DNA of 64,000 nt from JAEUKH01 sp964447205 (GCA_964447205.1 CAYUSB010000023.1:61629-125628); one strand, 5' to 3'; numbered from the stretch's first letter, positions 25,186 to 34,698 are shown. Program-made: numbers and translations. The notes: a model not told the origin generated them from the sequence alone.

Positions 25186-27264
25186 TCAGAACTGGAAGTA
25201 GATGAAGGCCACGGGCCGGGGTTGGGCGAGCTTCCACACGATGTACGCGAAGAGGCCGAAGGCCAGGGCCCGCAGGAGGTCGGGGGTGCGGCGCCAGAGG
25301 CGCGTGGCGGCGATCATTCCCCAGTAGCCCAGGGCGTGACCCAGGATGGCCACCCCCAGGGCAGCGAGGAGGGGGGCCCCGAGGGCCGAGGCGTCGCGGG
25401 TGCGGGTGGCGAGTTGGGCGAACACCGCCGCGGCCCCGTCAAAGGTCGGGGCCCGGAAGAACACCCAGGCCACCAGCACATAGTGGAAGGTCAGGACGCT
25501 CGCGGCCACCCCGGCCACGCGTCCGCGGAGGTCGGGGGTCTCGGCCCGGTGCGACAACCACGCGGTCCACAGGGCGAAGGCGGGCGTGAGCAGGGCCCAG
25601 GCCACCACGAACACCACCAGGGTCGAGCCGAGGTCGGTCACCCGCGGGGAGCCGAGGGCCACCACGGCCGCGAGGGCCACCCCGAGGGACAGGATCCGGG
25701 GCAGGCGCATCGCGGAGGGGTCACGTTCTTCGGTGCGTTGGGCCCAGCGGGTGACCCCGAGGCCGGCCCCGTGGAGGGCCCCCCAGGCGATGAAGGTCCA
25801 GTTGGCCCCGTGCCACAGGCCCCCGAGGAGCATCGTGGCGGCGAGGTTGAAGCGGGTCCGGGTCTCGGAGCCCCGTGACCCCCCGAGGGGGATGTAGAGG
25901 TAGTCGCGGAGCCAGGTGGACAGGGAGATGTGCCAGCGGCGCCAGAAGTCTTGCAGGGAGCGGGCCCGGTAGGGCAGGTCGAAGTTCTCGGGGAGGGTGA
26001 AGCCGAGGAGTTGGGCGGAGCCGATGGCGATGTCGCTGTAGGCCGAGAAATCGAGGTAGATCTGGAAGGCGTACCCGTACACGGCCACGAGCACCTCGAG
26101 GGCGCTGAAGCGCTCGGGGTGGGCGAAGACGGCGTCGACGAGGGAGGCCGCGAGCTGGTCGGCGAGCACGACCTTCTTGAGCATCCCGACGGCGATGCGC
26201 AGGAGGGCCGCGCTGTCGCGTTCGGCCGATGGGAGGGCGAGGCCGGGGCGGGCGTCGGCGTCCATCTGCGGCAGGAAGGTCTCGGCCCGCACGATGGGTC
26301 CGGCCACGAGCTGCGGGAAGAAGAGCACGAACGTCCCGAACCGCAGGAGGGACGGTGTCGGGCGGAGCTGCCCCCGGTACACGTCCAGGGTGTACGACAG
26401 GGACTGGAAGGTGTGAAACGAGATCCCCGCGGGGAGCAGGAGGACCAAGGGGGTGACGTGGAGGTGGATCCCCAGCCGGTCGAGGAGGGACACGGTGGTC
26501 TGCTGGAAGAACCCCGCGTACTTGAAGAAGACCAGGACCCCGAGGTTGGCCACGAGGCTGAGGGCGAGGAGGGCCCGTCGGGAGCGTGGGGACCGGGCCG
26601 TGGCGAGCCAACGCCCGAGGTACCAGTCGAGGACCACGGTCGCGAGGATGAGCCCGAGGAGGAAGCGGTAGGCCCCGGTCGTGGAGGCCGCCCACACGTG
26701 GTAGCAGAGGGCGCTGGCGGCGAAGAGGCCGACGAGGCGGGCGCTCGATCGGGCCGTGACCCCCCCGTGCCAGGCCGAGCCCGCGGCGAGGGCGAGGAGG
26801 GCGATCCAGCCGAGGTGTCCGACGGCGGAGAGGGCCCCGCTGAGGGCGTCGATGCGGTGCAGGCGCCAGGCCACGACCAGGGCGAGGCCCAGGGCGACGA
26901 GGGCCGCGGTGGACCAGAGCCCGAGGCGGGATTGGGTCTCGGGGGTGTCGAGGTCGTCGGCGTGGCGGCGGCCCCAGGCGAAGGCCCCGGCGGCGAGGAC
27001 GGTCCCGGCGAGGAGGTGGGGTACGCGGGCGAGGAGGGTCGGGCCCAGGGTGCGGGGGGCGGTGAGGGCTCCGTAGACTACGGCCCCGACGGGGTCCCAC
27101 AGGGCGGCCGGGCTGCGGGTCAAGAGGAGCCACAGGAGGTCGCCGAGGAGCACGATGGGCAGGACGATCCACGGGGACCGGCGCGACCCGAGGGACGAGA
27201 AGAGCTCGTCGAGGGCGAAGACCGCGAGGAGGAAGGCGACGTAGTCTGCGCTGGCGAAGTTCAT
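25186..27264 (-). CDS. MBOAT-family O-acyltransferase (AlgI-like)
   Basis: 692 aa polytopic membrane protein. The MBOAT core is clear: FFKYAGFF, PAGISFHTFQSLSYTLDVYRG, FFPQLVAGPIVR, IYLDFSAYSDIAIG, NFDLPYRARSLQDFWRRW and the catalytic-His segment LGGLWHGANWTFIAWG. AlgI-type proteins move acetyl groups across the inner membrane to a periplasmic SGNH enzyme that acetylates a polysaccharide. The N-terminal 200 residues add extra membrane helices. One base separates its start from the stop of the upstream SGNH gene, so they form an operon. Confidence 0.9.
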   Translation of the reverse strand: MNFASADYVAFLLAVFALDELFSSLGSRRSPWIVLPIVLLGDLLWLLLTRSPAALWDPVGAVVYGALTAPRTLGPTLLARVPHLLAGTVLAAGAFAWGRRHADDLDTPETQSRLGLWSTAALVALGLALVVAWRLHRIDALSGALSAVGHLGWIALLALAAGSAWHGGVTARSSARLVGLFAASALCYHVWAASTTGAYRFLLGLILATVVLDWYLGRWLATARSPRSRRALLALSLVANLGVLVFFKYAGFFQQTTVSLLDRLGIHLHVTPLVLLLPAGISFHTFQSLSYTLDVYRGQLRPTPSLLRFGTFVLFFPQLVAGPIVRAETFLPQMDADARPGLALPSAERDSAALLRIAVGMLKKVVLADQLAASLVDAVFAHPERFSALEVLVAVYGYAFQIYLDFSAYSDIAIGSAQLLGFTLPENFDLPYRARSLQDFWRRWHISLSTWLRDYLYIPLGGSRGSETRTRFNLAATMLLGGLWHGANWTFIAWGALHGAGLGVTRWAQRTEERDPSAMRLPRILSLGVALAAVVALGSPRVTDLGSTLVVFVVAWALLTPAFALWTAWLSHRAETPDLRGRVAGVAASVLTFHYVLVAWVFFRAPTFDGAAAVFAQLATRTRDASALGAPLLAALGVAILGHALGYWGMIAATRLWRRTPDLLRALAFGLFAYIVWKLAQPRPVAFIYFQF

Positions 27265-27265
27265 G

Positions 27266-28666
27266 TCAGGGCAGAGGCGTCGGGGGCGGGGCGACCACGG
27301 GGCGTCGGGTGGCGAAGAGGGCGGCCAGGAGGGCGTCGCCGAGGCGTGCGGCGCCGGCGGTGGTGGGGTGGGTGAGGTCAGGTTCGATCCAGCCGAAGCG
27401 GTGCCAGCGCAGGGCCGACCCCCGGCCGCCCATCCACGCGAAGGCGTCCCAGAAGGCGCAGCCCGCGTTGAGGGCCTCGGCCCGCTGGATCGGGATGAGC
27501 ACGGGGATGTTGGGGCGCGTGGCGAGGCGCCCGTCGACGGGTTCGGCCGCGTCGAGGACCGAGGTCACGAGGCAGGCCCGGCGGCCGTTGGCCCCGCGGA
27601 TCCGGCGCAGGACATCGCGGTACGCCTCGATGATGCGCCGTCGCTGCGGGGGCCCGAGGGGGCCGTGGGCGACCTCGTTGGCCCCGAGGGTGATCAGCAC
27701 GAGGTCGGGGGCCCGCAGGGTTAGGGCCCGATCCCAGGGGGCCTCGAGGTTGCGATGCATCGCCCGGGCGGAGTTGCCCACGAGGCCGAGGTTGTCCACC
27801 GTGGCCCCCCGCCCCCGATCGAGGACCACCCCCCCGACCCGAACCCGCGGCCCCAAGGCCCGCAGCGTGACCCGATGGGGCCCGTCGGGCAGATCGCGCC
27901 GCCAGCGGGTCCACCCGGGGGCCGTCAGACTGGCGGTCGACACCACCTGCGGGGCCTCGTCGTCGACGGCGATCGACCACGCATCGCCCGGGCTCTGCGC
28001 CACATAATGCACCTCCACCCGGGCGGCCGACGACCGCGCCGTCTGGAAGTGGGTCTCGGTGACCGGCCCCTGCGGCACGAAGACGGCCCCTCCGAGGCCG
28101 TAGTCGTCGTCGGTGGCCCCGGGGGTCACGACCGACAGCACATGCCACCCGCGGGCCGTCACGGTGGCCCCCTGGGGGTGGTACCAACGCGAGGGGGGAG
28201 AGGGAAACATCCACCCCGTCCCCCCGTCGCCGAAGCGGGCCTGGAGCGTGGCCCGGATCCGTCGGGTGAGCTTGTCGACGGCCACCACGGAGTCGCCGAG
28301 GTGGCACAGGCGCAGGGGGCTGCCGTGACGGTCGGCTGCGATCACGGCGTCGTCGAAGCTGGCCAGGGCCCCCCGGAGGCACCCGCGGGGGCCCGGCTGG
28401 GCGCAGGGCTCTTCGACGGGGATGGGGGGCATCGGGGCGATGGGGGCCCCCCGCGGTTGCAGCCGCGGCAGCGGGGGGATGGGGGCCGTGCCCGGGGCCC
28501 GGGCCGTGGCGGGCAGGGGGCCCATGGACCCGGGGCCGGGCAGGACGTCGACGGCGGGACGGATGCGGTCGAGGAGCGGCGCGAGGCTCCGGGCCTGGGC
28601 GATGGCCCCTGCGGTGACGCCCAGGGCGCACAGGGCAAGGGTCTGTTGGAGCGGATTGAGACCCAT
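27266..28666 (-). CDS. SGNH/GDSL-type hydrolase or acetyltransferase, exported
   Basis: 466 aa with an N-terminal membrane anchor (QQTLALCALGVTAGAIA) and a Pro-rich linker. The nucleophile block is LCHLGDSVVAVDK, the Gly block LVGNSARAMHR, the Asn block ITLGANEV, and the catalytic Asp/His lie in PDLTHPTTAG. These are the four SGNH blocks. With the MBOAT partner it fits the AlgJ/AlgX/PatB role of transferring acetyl groups to a surface glycan; hydrolysis instead of transfer cannot be ruled out. The DNA between it and 28808 shows nothing else. Confidence 0.82.
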   Translation of the reverse strand: MGLNPLQQTLALCALGVTAGAIAQARSLAPLLDRIRPAVDVLPGPGSMGPLPATARAPGTAPIPPLPRLQPRGAPIAPMPPIPVEEPCAQPGPRGCLRGALASFDDAVIAADRHGSPLRLCHLGDSVVAVDKLTRRIRATLQARFGDGGTGWMFPSPPSRWYHPQGATVTARGWHVLSVVTPGATDDDYGLGGAVFVPQGPVTETHFQTARSSAARVEVHYVAQSPGDAWSIAVDDEAPQVVSTASLTAPGWTRWRRDLPDGPHRVTLRALGPRVRVGGVVLDRGRGATVDNLGLVGNSARAMHRNLEAPWDRALTLRAPDLVLITLGANEVAHGPLGPPQRRRIIEAYRDVLRRIRGANGRRACLVTSVLDAAEPVDGRLATRPNIPVLIPIQRAEALNAGCAFWDAFAWMGGRGSALRWHRFGWIEPDLTHPTTAGAARLGDALLAALFATRRPVVAPPPTPLP

Positions 28667-28807
28667 GCGTCGGGTGCGGGGACACTACCGCACAACACGG
28701 CCTCGTCCAGGACCCAATGTTGGGGCGGAGCGGGGGCCGGAGGCAGCTTGAAACGTGCGGGATTTCGTGGTGACCATGGCGGGCAAATCCGCGAGGAGGG
28801 CGCAGTC

Positions 28808-29389
28808 GTGACGAAGACCGAGGGGCGTGAGGTGTACGTGTCGACGGATGTCGAGACCGACGGGCCCATCCCCGGTCCGCACTCCATGCTGAGCTTCGCC
28901 TCGGCGGCCTTCGACCCCGACGGGACCCCCCGGGGGACCTTCACGGCCAACCTCCACCTCCTCGACGGGGCGGCTCCGCACCCGGACACGGCGCGGTTCT
29001 GGGCCCAGCACCCTGAGGCCTTCGCGGCCACCCGGAGCGATCTGCAGACCCCCGAGGCGGCCCTCGGGGCGTACGTGGCGTGGGTGCGCTCGCTCGGGGG
29101 AAAGCCGGTGTTCGTGGCCTATCCCGCGGGCTTCGACTTCCTCTTCGTGTACTGGTACCTGATGCGGTTCGTGGGGGAGTCGCCCTTCGGGTTCTCGGCC
29201 CTCGACCTCAAGACCATGGCCATGACCATGATGCGCGGCGAGTACCGGGCGGCCACCAAACGCAACATGCCGCGGCGGTGGTTCTCCGCGCGGAGGCACA
29301 CCCATGTGGCCCTCGACGACGCGATCGAGCAGGGGGAGATGTTCGTCAAGATGCTTGCCGAACTGCGGCAGGGCGGGAGCGGAGACTAA
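28808..29389 (+). CDS. DEDDh 3'-5' exonuclease-fold protein
   Basis: 193 aa. STDVETDGPIPGPHSMLSFA supplies the first Asp/Glu pair. A middle segment (KPVFVAYPAGFDFLFVYWYL) replaces the Exo II block and retains an Asp. HTHVALDDAIEQGEMF gives the His and Asp of Exo III. The family degrades single-stranded DNA or RNA from 3' ends (DnaQ, RNase T, ExoX-like). The start is GTG with AGGAGGG seven bases upstream. It is convergent with, and overlaps by four bases, the following gene. Confidence 0.8.
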   Translation: MTKTEGREVYVSTDVETDGPIPGPHSMLSFASAAFDPDGTPRGTFTANLHLLDGAAPHPDTARFWAQHPEAFAATRSDLQTPEAALGAYVAWVRSLGGKPVFVAYPAGFDFLFVYWYLMRFVGESPFGFSALDLKTMAMTMMRGEYRAATKRNMPRRWFSARRHTHVALDDAIEQGEMFVKMLAELRQGGSGD

Positions 29390-30213
29390 CGCCCGGTGAA
29401 GTTCGGGGGGCGTCGCTCCATGAAGGCCTGGACGGCCTCGGCGAGGTCGGCCGACTGGAGGAAGGCGCTGTTCCACACGGCGACGAAGCGCAGGCCGTCG
29501 GCGGTGGATTTGTCCTCGCAGTAGTCCATCACCTGCTTGATGCCTTGCACCGTCCCGGGGGAGTTGGCCGCGATCTCGTCGGCGAGGCTGTGGGCCCGGG
29601 CGTAGAGGGCCTCGTGGCTGTCGAGCACCTCGGTGACGAGGCCGATGCGCAGGGCAGAGGGGGCGTCGACGGTGCCCCCGGTGTAGGCCATCTGCCGGGT
29701 GTGGGCCTGGCCGATGATGCGGGGCAGGCGCTGGAGCGAGCCCACGTCGGCCACGATGGCGAGCTTGACCTCGCGGAGGCTGAAGCGGGCGTCGTCGCTG
29801 CAGATGCGGATGTCGCAGGCCGCGGCGAGGTCGAGGCCCCCGCCGATGCACCACCCGGCCACGGCGGCGAGGACGGGCTTGCGGCAGCGGGCCACGCGGT
29901 TGCAGGCCTCCTGCATGCGGCCGATGAGCTCGAGGAGCTTCGTGCGTTCGGCGGCGAGGTTGTCGCCCGTCACGAGGGGGCCCATCTCGGCCATCATGGC
30001 CATGAGGTCGAGGCCGTAGGAGAAGTTGGGCCCGTCGCCTCGCAGGACGATGCAGCGGACGGAGGGGTCGTCGTCGAGGGCGGCGAAGAGGGCGGGCATC
30101 TCGCGCCAGAAGTCGGGGCCCATGGCGTTGCCCTTGCCGGGGCCTCGCAGGGTCACCTCGGCCACAGGGCCGCGTCGTACAACCCCCAACGCGCGGAACG
30201 ATGTGTCTTCCAT
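29386..30213 (-). CDS. crotonase family, dienoyl-CoA isomerase (ECH1)-like
   Basis: 275 aa. The oxyanion-hole segments are NFSYGLDLMAM and AGWCIGGGLDLAAACDIRI. FSLREVKLAIVADVGSLQRLP carries both the Glu and the Asp that mark delta3,5-delta2,4-dienoyl-CoA isomerase, which shifts double bonds during beta-oxidation of unsaturated fatty acids. A generic enoyl-CoA hydratase would have Glu in a different context there. The ATG at 30213 begins a normal-length protein; a further ATG at 30231 would add six residues, and neither has a strong ribosome binding site. Confidence 0.82.
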   Translation of the reverse strand: MEDTSFRALGVVRRGPVAEVTLRGPGKGNAMGPDFWREMPALFAALDDDPSVRCIVLRGDGPNFSYGLDLMAMMAEMGPLVTGDNLAAERTKLLELIGRMQEACNRVARCRKPVLAAVAGWCIGGGLDLAAACDIRICSDDARFSLREVKLAIVADVGSLQRLPRIIGQAHTRQMAYTGGTVDAPSALRIGLVTEVLDSHEALYARAHSLADEIAANSPGTVQGIKQVMDYCEDKSTADGLRFVAVWNSAFLQSADLAEAVQAFMERRPPNFTGR

Positions 30214-30273
30214 GGGCCGGGAGCATCGCACAGGGGCCCGGGGGACGTCGCGGGGGAGGCGGAGGTGGGGCCC

Positions 30274-30834
30274 TCAGCGGGTCGCCCGCCACTCGGGGGC
30301 GGTGATCTCGTAGCAGCAGTGATCCCACCAGCGGTCGTGGCGGTAGGCGTGGTCGCGTTGGGTGCCCACCAGACGAAACCCGAGCTTCTCGATGACCCGC
30401 CGCGAGCGGAGGTTGTCGACGATGCACCCCACCGTGACCTTGTGCAGCCCGAGCCGGTCGAAGGCCGCGTCGACCACCGCGCGGGAGGCCTCGGTGACGT
30501 AGCCCTTGTTTTGATGCGGGGGGCCGATCCAGTAGCCGAGCTCGGCCGTGTCCCTGCGCCAGGCCCGCACCTGGCGGGTGATGTCGTGCAGGCCCACGAT
30601 GCCCACCATGCACCCGTGGTGGTCGAGCAGGCCCCAGGTCGCGGTGCTCCCCTCGGCCCGGGAGGTCTCGCAGTGGCGTAGAAACTCGCGGGTCTCGGAC
30701 AGGTCGCGGTGGGCCTCCCAGGTCATGTGGTAGGGCAGCTCCGGGTCGGAGACGTACGGCCACAAGGCCTCCGCATCGGGAACCGTCAACGGGCGCAGCC
30801 GAAGCCGCGGGGTCTCCAGGGCGAGGTCGGTCAT
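30274..30834 (-). CDS. GNAT-family N-acetyltransferase (RimJ/RimL-like)
   Basis: 186 aa. ETPRLRLRPLTVPDAEALWPY is the RimJ/RimL entry strand and helix. ELGYWIGPPHQNKGYVTEASR contains the acetyl-CoA-binding turn, with QNKGY for the usual Q/R-X-X-G-X-G/A. VIEKLGFRLVG is the late helix and strand. It would acetylate an N-terminal amine or a small molecule; the acceptor is unknown. The ATG at 30834 is preferred to an upstream TTG at 30861. Confidence 0.85.
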   Translation of the reverse strand: MTDLALETPRLRLRPLTVPDAEALWPYVSDPELPYHMTWEAHRDLSETREFLRHCETSRAEGSTATWGLLDHHGCMVGIVGLHDITRQVRAWRRDTAELGYWIGPPHQNKGYVTEASRAVVDAAFDRLGLHKVTVGCIVDNLRSRRVIEKLGFRLVGTQRDHAYRHDRWWDHCCYEITAPEWRATR

Positions 30835-30905
30835 GGCCCGAGCATAATCACTGCGCGCCAAAACGTTGGGAGACGTCTCGCGGTGCGATACCTTCGGGGC
30901 CTCTG

Positions 30906-32267
30906 ATGACGACGGGGCACGCGCATCACTTTTTGTCGCGCCTGGACAGGGTCTCCCGGGCCGAGACCGAGTTTGCGCTCTCGCTCTATCGCGACCCGGC
31001 GATCATCCGGGCCATCGTGGCGATGAAACGCCCCGACCCCTCCGTCGAACGCCTCGCCTTCGGCCTCAGCCACGACCCCGACAGCCCCTACGTCATCGCG
31101 AGCCGTACGGGAGGCTTCGTGACCTGCCTCGCGCGGGGGATGCAGCCCTACGATGCCCTGGTCGTTCCGCGGGCGGAGCTCGACGTGCTCCGGCAGGGCA
31201 TCGCCACCCTCGACGCGGAGGTTCGCCGCTACGATCGCAACCGCAACGACTCCTCGCAGACGAGCGCCTCGATCCGCGCCCTCGCCGACGCCGGCACCCG
31301 CCTCAGCCGCGAGGATTACCTCAAGCTCGAAGACCTGCGGGCGGTCTTGTGGTGGGGCTTCGCCGAGACCAGCTACCAGTTTGGCAGTGAGCTCGGCCGC
31401 GCGGCCAAGGCCCTGCGGCATGCGACGCGCCCCAATGCGGCCCAGCGGGCCCAACTCGAGCGGCACTGGCGGCTGCAGTGGGGAGGAGCCAACGCCACCC
31501 TGCTCAGCCTCTCGGAGGGCGTCGCGTTTCAGCTCGCGCAGACCCCGGGCCTCCATCGGTGGCTCGACCTCATTCAGCGGGCCTGCGCCCTGACCTTCGG
31601 GTACGCGACCCTGGGCCCGGCCCTGCGCGCGGTTCGGGCGACTTCGTACCTGGTCCCCAGCCACTTGGACTTCCTCGCGGCCGTGGCCACCACCCCTGGA
31701 CGGCTCTGGCCGGAGTACGGGACTGCCGCCTGGGCCCTGTTCGGTGGGGCGGTCCGCGACCCCTCCCTGCGCGACACGGTGCTGCGGGTGCTGCGGCCTG
31801 CCAGCCCGCCCTCGTCGCAGCATCACGCGAGTATGCTGGAGTGTGCGGCGGTCTTCCTCGAGGCGGTGGGCGACGACCCTGAAGGGTACATCGGTGACTT
31901 TGCCCAGATGTTCCGCGAGAGCCGTACGGTGCGCGTGGACAACCCCACCTGGGCCGAGCTCAACGACGACGATCTGATGGCCGCCAACAGCAGCCTCACC
32001 AAGAGCCTGGACGACCCCGAGTTCTTCACCGACCTCGGTCGCCTCGTGCTGTGGGCCTGCCGTCGCCCGGCCTCGGCCTTGTTTCTGCCCCAGTCGCAGG
32101 TCGGGCGGTACATCAAGCCGTTTGCGCTGCACATGGCCACCTCGACCGTCGCGACCTACAACGATCTGTGGTTGCCACCCAACCCCGCCCAGCGCCCGGC
32201 GACGCCCGGACGCAACGACCCGTGCCACTGCGGGAGCGGGAAGAAGTTCAAACGGTGTCACGGGTGA
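30906..32267 (+). CDS. SEC-C motif protein of unknown function
   Basis: 453 aa, mostly alpha-helical, with no enzyme signature I recognise over the first 425 residues. The C-terminus RNDPCHCGSGKKFKRCHG is a canonical SEC-C zinc-binding motif, as at the end of SecA, used for metal binding and protein or nucleic-acid contacts. It is divergent from the GNAT gene (71 bp) and its stop is 3 bp from the stop of the convergent lysozyme-like gene. Confidence 0.7.
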   Translation: MTTGHAHHFLSRLDRVSRAETEFALSLYRDPAIIRAIVAMKRPDPSVERLAFGLSHDPDSPYVIASRTGGFVTCLARGMQPYDALVVPRAELDVLRQGIATLDAEVRRYDRNRNDSSQTSASIRALADAGTRLSREDYLKLEDLRAVLWWGFAETSYQFGSELGRAAKALRHATRPNAAQRAQLERHWRLQWGGANATLLSLSEGVAFQLAQTPGLHRWLDLIQRACALTFGYATLGPALRAVRATSYLVPSHLDFLAAVATTPGRLWPEYGTAAWALFGGAVRDPSLRDTVLRVLRPASPPSSQHHASMLECAAVFLEAVGDDPEGYIGDFAQMFRESRTVRVDNPTWAELNDDDLMAANSSLTKSLDDPEFFTDLGRLVLWACRRPASALFLPQSQVGRYIKPFALHMATSTVATYNDLWLPPNPAQRPATPGRNDPCHCGSGKKFKRCHG

Positions 32268-32270
32268 GTT

Positions 32271-33662
32271 CTACCGGCGACGACGTCGTCGCGACACGAC
32301 CGCCCCGACCCCCAGGGCCGCTGCCCACGCGAGCCCGCCCCGCGTCCCTGAGGTGCCGACGGCCTGCACGGCGCAGCGCCAGCCCCCGTCGCCCGCCGCC
32401 TCGAAGGGGACCTCCGCCTCGCCCCCGTCGTACGCGATCCCCGCGTCGTCGGTGAGCCCCGCGTCGTGTTCGATCGTTGCGACGTCGTCGGCGGGGGTTC
32501 CGCTGTCTTCGGCGGCGCCGCCTGCGTCCCAGGGGCTCTGTCCGGCGTCGACCTCGGTGCCGCCCGCGTCGGGCTCGACCGCCGGGCCGGTGTCGGTCGG
32601 CGGGGGGCCCGCGTCCTGGGTGCAGCCCTCGTCGACCATCCCGTCGCAGTCGTCGTCGATCCGGTTGCCGCAGACCTCTGCCCCCGGGGCCCCGGCCCTG
32701 CAGGCCGCCATCCGACCGCCGGTGCAGGTGACCGTGCGTCGGCAGGCCCCGACCCCGCAGCTTACGGCGGCGATCCCGTCGTCGACCCGGCCGTCGCAGT
32801 CGTCGTCGATCCCGTTGCAGGTCTCGGTCGCGGGCCTCCCCGCGGTGCAGGTGGCCATCCGCCCGCCCGAGCAGGTGACCGTACGGCGGCAGGCCCCGAC
32901 CCCGCAGTGGACGGGGGCGATCCCGTCGTCGACCCGGCCGTCGCAGTCGTCGTCGCGGCCGTTGCACACCTCGGGGGTGGGCGTACAGATGCGCCAGAAG
33001 GCGGCCCCGACTTCGCTGTATACGCTCAGGGTGGCGTCGCGGTAGCGCCCCGCCTGGGCGGTCGAACCGCAGGCCCCGTTGTACCGGCACGCCAGGATGG
33101 CGACCCATTGGTCGAAGCGGGCGTTGCCGCGGGCGATGGTGATGCCGTTCATCCAGGCGAGGGCCTGGGCCCGGGTGCTGACCCCGGAGACCTCTTGGCG
33201 CACGATGTTGATGACGAACTCGACCGCCCGGCGGATGTTGCCGTCGAGGGTGAGGATGTCGCGGCCGTCGCGGGCGAGGGTCTGGGCGTAGGTCCCGCCG
33301 TCGAACTGGAACATCCCGAGGCCGCCCTGCTGTGCCGAGCACGGACCGTCGGCAGAGCCTGCGATCACGGGCCCGTTGTTACAGCTCGACGAGTTGGGCC
33401 CACGGCACGCCCAGGTGGCCTCGGACCAGCAGTGCGACAGGCCCGTCTCGACCTGGGCGATGCCCCCGAGGAGGGCCCCGTTGGTAAACCCCTCGGCCGC
33501 GGCCACGTCCCGGATGCGCTGCAGCCGCGGTCGCCGGGCCGCCCCGCTCAGCTCATGGAACGACGTGTCCACGTTGCCGTCCTCGTCGATCGGGGCGCAG
33601 GCGGCGAAGGTCACCAGGGCCACGAGCGCGATGCGGCGGAGGGTCGTGCGGAGGGAGGTCAT
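32271..33662 (-). CDS. lysozyme-like domain fused to MopE-like metal-binding repeats, exported
   Basis: 463 aa. The signal peptide IALVALVTFAACAP ends with a possible lipobox. Residues about 40-230 look like a lysozyme/transglycosylase fold: RDVAAAEGFTNGALLGGIAQ, VETGLSHC (candidate catalytic Glu) and GGLGMFQFDGGTYAQT. Two and a half MopE-like repeats follow: CNGRDDDCDGRVDDG, CNGIDDDCDGRVDDG and RIDDDCDGMVDEGC, each linked to a GVGACRRTVTC segment; DxDxDG loops bind calcium. A Thr/Asp/Ala-rich linker, a hydrophobic helix and an Arg run form a MYXO-CTERM-like tail with a single nearby Cys. Suggests a surface-anchored cell-wall enzyme. Confidence 0.75.
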   Translation of the reverse strand: MTSLRTTLRRIALVALVTFAACAPIDEDGNVDTSFHELSGAARRPRLQRIRDVAAAEGFTNGALLGGIAQVETGLSHCWSEATWACRGPNSSSCNNGPVIAGSADGPCSAQQGGLGMFQFDGGTYAQTLARDGRDILTLDGNIRRAVEFVINIVRQEVSGVSTRAQALAWMNGITIARGNARFDQWVAILACRYNGACGSTAQAGRYRDATLSVYSEVGAAFWRICTPTPEVCNGRDDDCDGRVDDGIAPVHCGVGACRRTVTCSGGRMATCTAGRPATETCNGIDDDCDGRVDDGIAAVSCGVGACRRTVTCTGGRMAACRAGAPGAEVCGNRIDDDCDGMVDEGCTQDAGPPPTDTGPAVEPDAGGTEVDAGQSPWDAGGAAEDSGTPADDVATIEHDAGLTDDAGIAYDGGEAEVPFEAAGDGGWRCAVQAVGTSGTRGGLAWAAALGVGAVVSRRRRRR

Positions 33663-33843
33663 GGGCGTCGGGTGCTCTGGTGCGAGCCGCGTGCCACGCG
33701 GTGGGGGAGGTGGGGGCTGCGGGATTGGCAAGTATTCTACACGGGTTGTGGTCACCGCGGCCCCAGGCTGGGGCTGGGGGTGCGGTGATCATGCGGGGCG
33801 ATGGGCTTGCCCACGGCGACGGCGGCGTGCCACGTTTGGGTGC

Positions 33844-34698
33844 ATGGACCCACGGCGCTCGCCAGCAGCGATGATGATGGCCCCTGGGGCCGGGGCCGCG
33901 CGCGTGTCGGAGCCCACGGTTCTGCCGTTGGATGCGCACGTGGTGGAGCCTGAGGGGCGGGAGGAGCTGCTGCGTGGGCGTCGGATCTACGCGGCCCCGG
34001 CTGCGCCCGAGCACGGTGATCCCCACTTTCGCCTCGACGTGGCGCTGGGCACGCATCTGGCGCCTGGTTACACAGGCTCGACCGACCTGCTGACGCGCGT
34101 GTCGGCGACGGGCGACTTCGCCAGCGACACCTGCGTTCGGCGTGAGGGCATCGACCCTACGACGGGTGAGCGCTACCTGGAGGAGCTGGCCTTTGAGGTG
34201 GTCAACACGCAGCGGCTGAGCGACGTGACGGCGAAGGCCCAGGACTTCACGGCGCGTGGGGTTCGGCGGGTGTTTGCTGTGTTTGTCAAACGCGGCACGG
34301 TGAGCGAGTGGGTGGACGGGCAGTGGCGGCCCATCGCGTCCGGTGGGGCGATTGACGATCGTTGCCTCGCGGCGCCGTTGCCCGTGGCGGCGCTGCTGCG
34401 TGCGGGGACCCTGGGTAGCGTCGCGGTGAGGGGGTTGCTTGCGCGCGGAGAGCCGGAGCTGCTGCGCTTGTTGCGCGAAGCGGGGGAGCGTGGGGAAGAG
34501 CGTGGGGAAGAGCGCGGGGAGCTGAAGGGGAAGGTCGACGCGCTGTTGGCGGTGCTGGCGGCGCGGGGCATGGTGGTCGATGCGGCGGCACAGGCGCGCA
34601 TCGACGGGTGCAGTGACCCCGTGGTGCTTACCGGGTGGATCGCGCGCGCAGTGACGGCGACGGGGCTCGCGGCGGTGTTTGACCCGATGGCCCTGTAA
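33844..34698 (+). CDS. Uma2-like (PD-(D/E)XK fold) putative endonuclease
   Basis: 284 aa. The pattern HFRLDVALGTHL, GSTDLLTRVSATGDFASDTCV and YLEELAFEVVNTQRLSDVTAKAQDF resembles Uma2/DUF820 nuclease-fold proteins, with an acidic residue, Glu in ELAFEV and a downstream Lys. RRVFAVFVKRGTVSEW follows. The C-terminus contains a repeated GERGEERGEERGELKGKVDAL coiled-coil-like stretch and a DUF4351-like helix. Uma2 proteins are abundant and mostly uncharacterised. The start is uncertain because no ribosome binding site stands out. First gene of an accessory block. Confidence 0.65.
   Translation: MDPRRSPAAMMMAPGAGAARVSEPTVLPLDAHVVEPEGREELLRGRRIYAAPAAPEHGDPHFRLDVALGTHLAPGYTGSTDLLTRVSATGDFASDTCVRREGIDPTTGERYLEELAFEVVNTQRLSDVTAKAQDFTARGVRRVFAVFVKRGTVSEWVDGQWRPIASGGAIDDRCLAAPLPVAALLRAGTLGSVAVRGLLARGEPELLRLLREAGERGEERGEERGELKGKVDALLAVLAARGMVVDAAAQARIDGCSDPVVLTGWIARAVTATGLAAVFDPMAL

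Noticed and set aside
28685..30763. 692-codon minus-strand frame across three real genes
   Set aside because: It is antisense or out of frame to the exonuclease, isomerase and GNAT genes, all of which have clear motifs.
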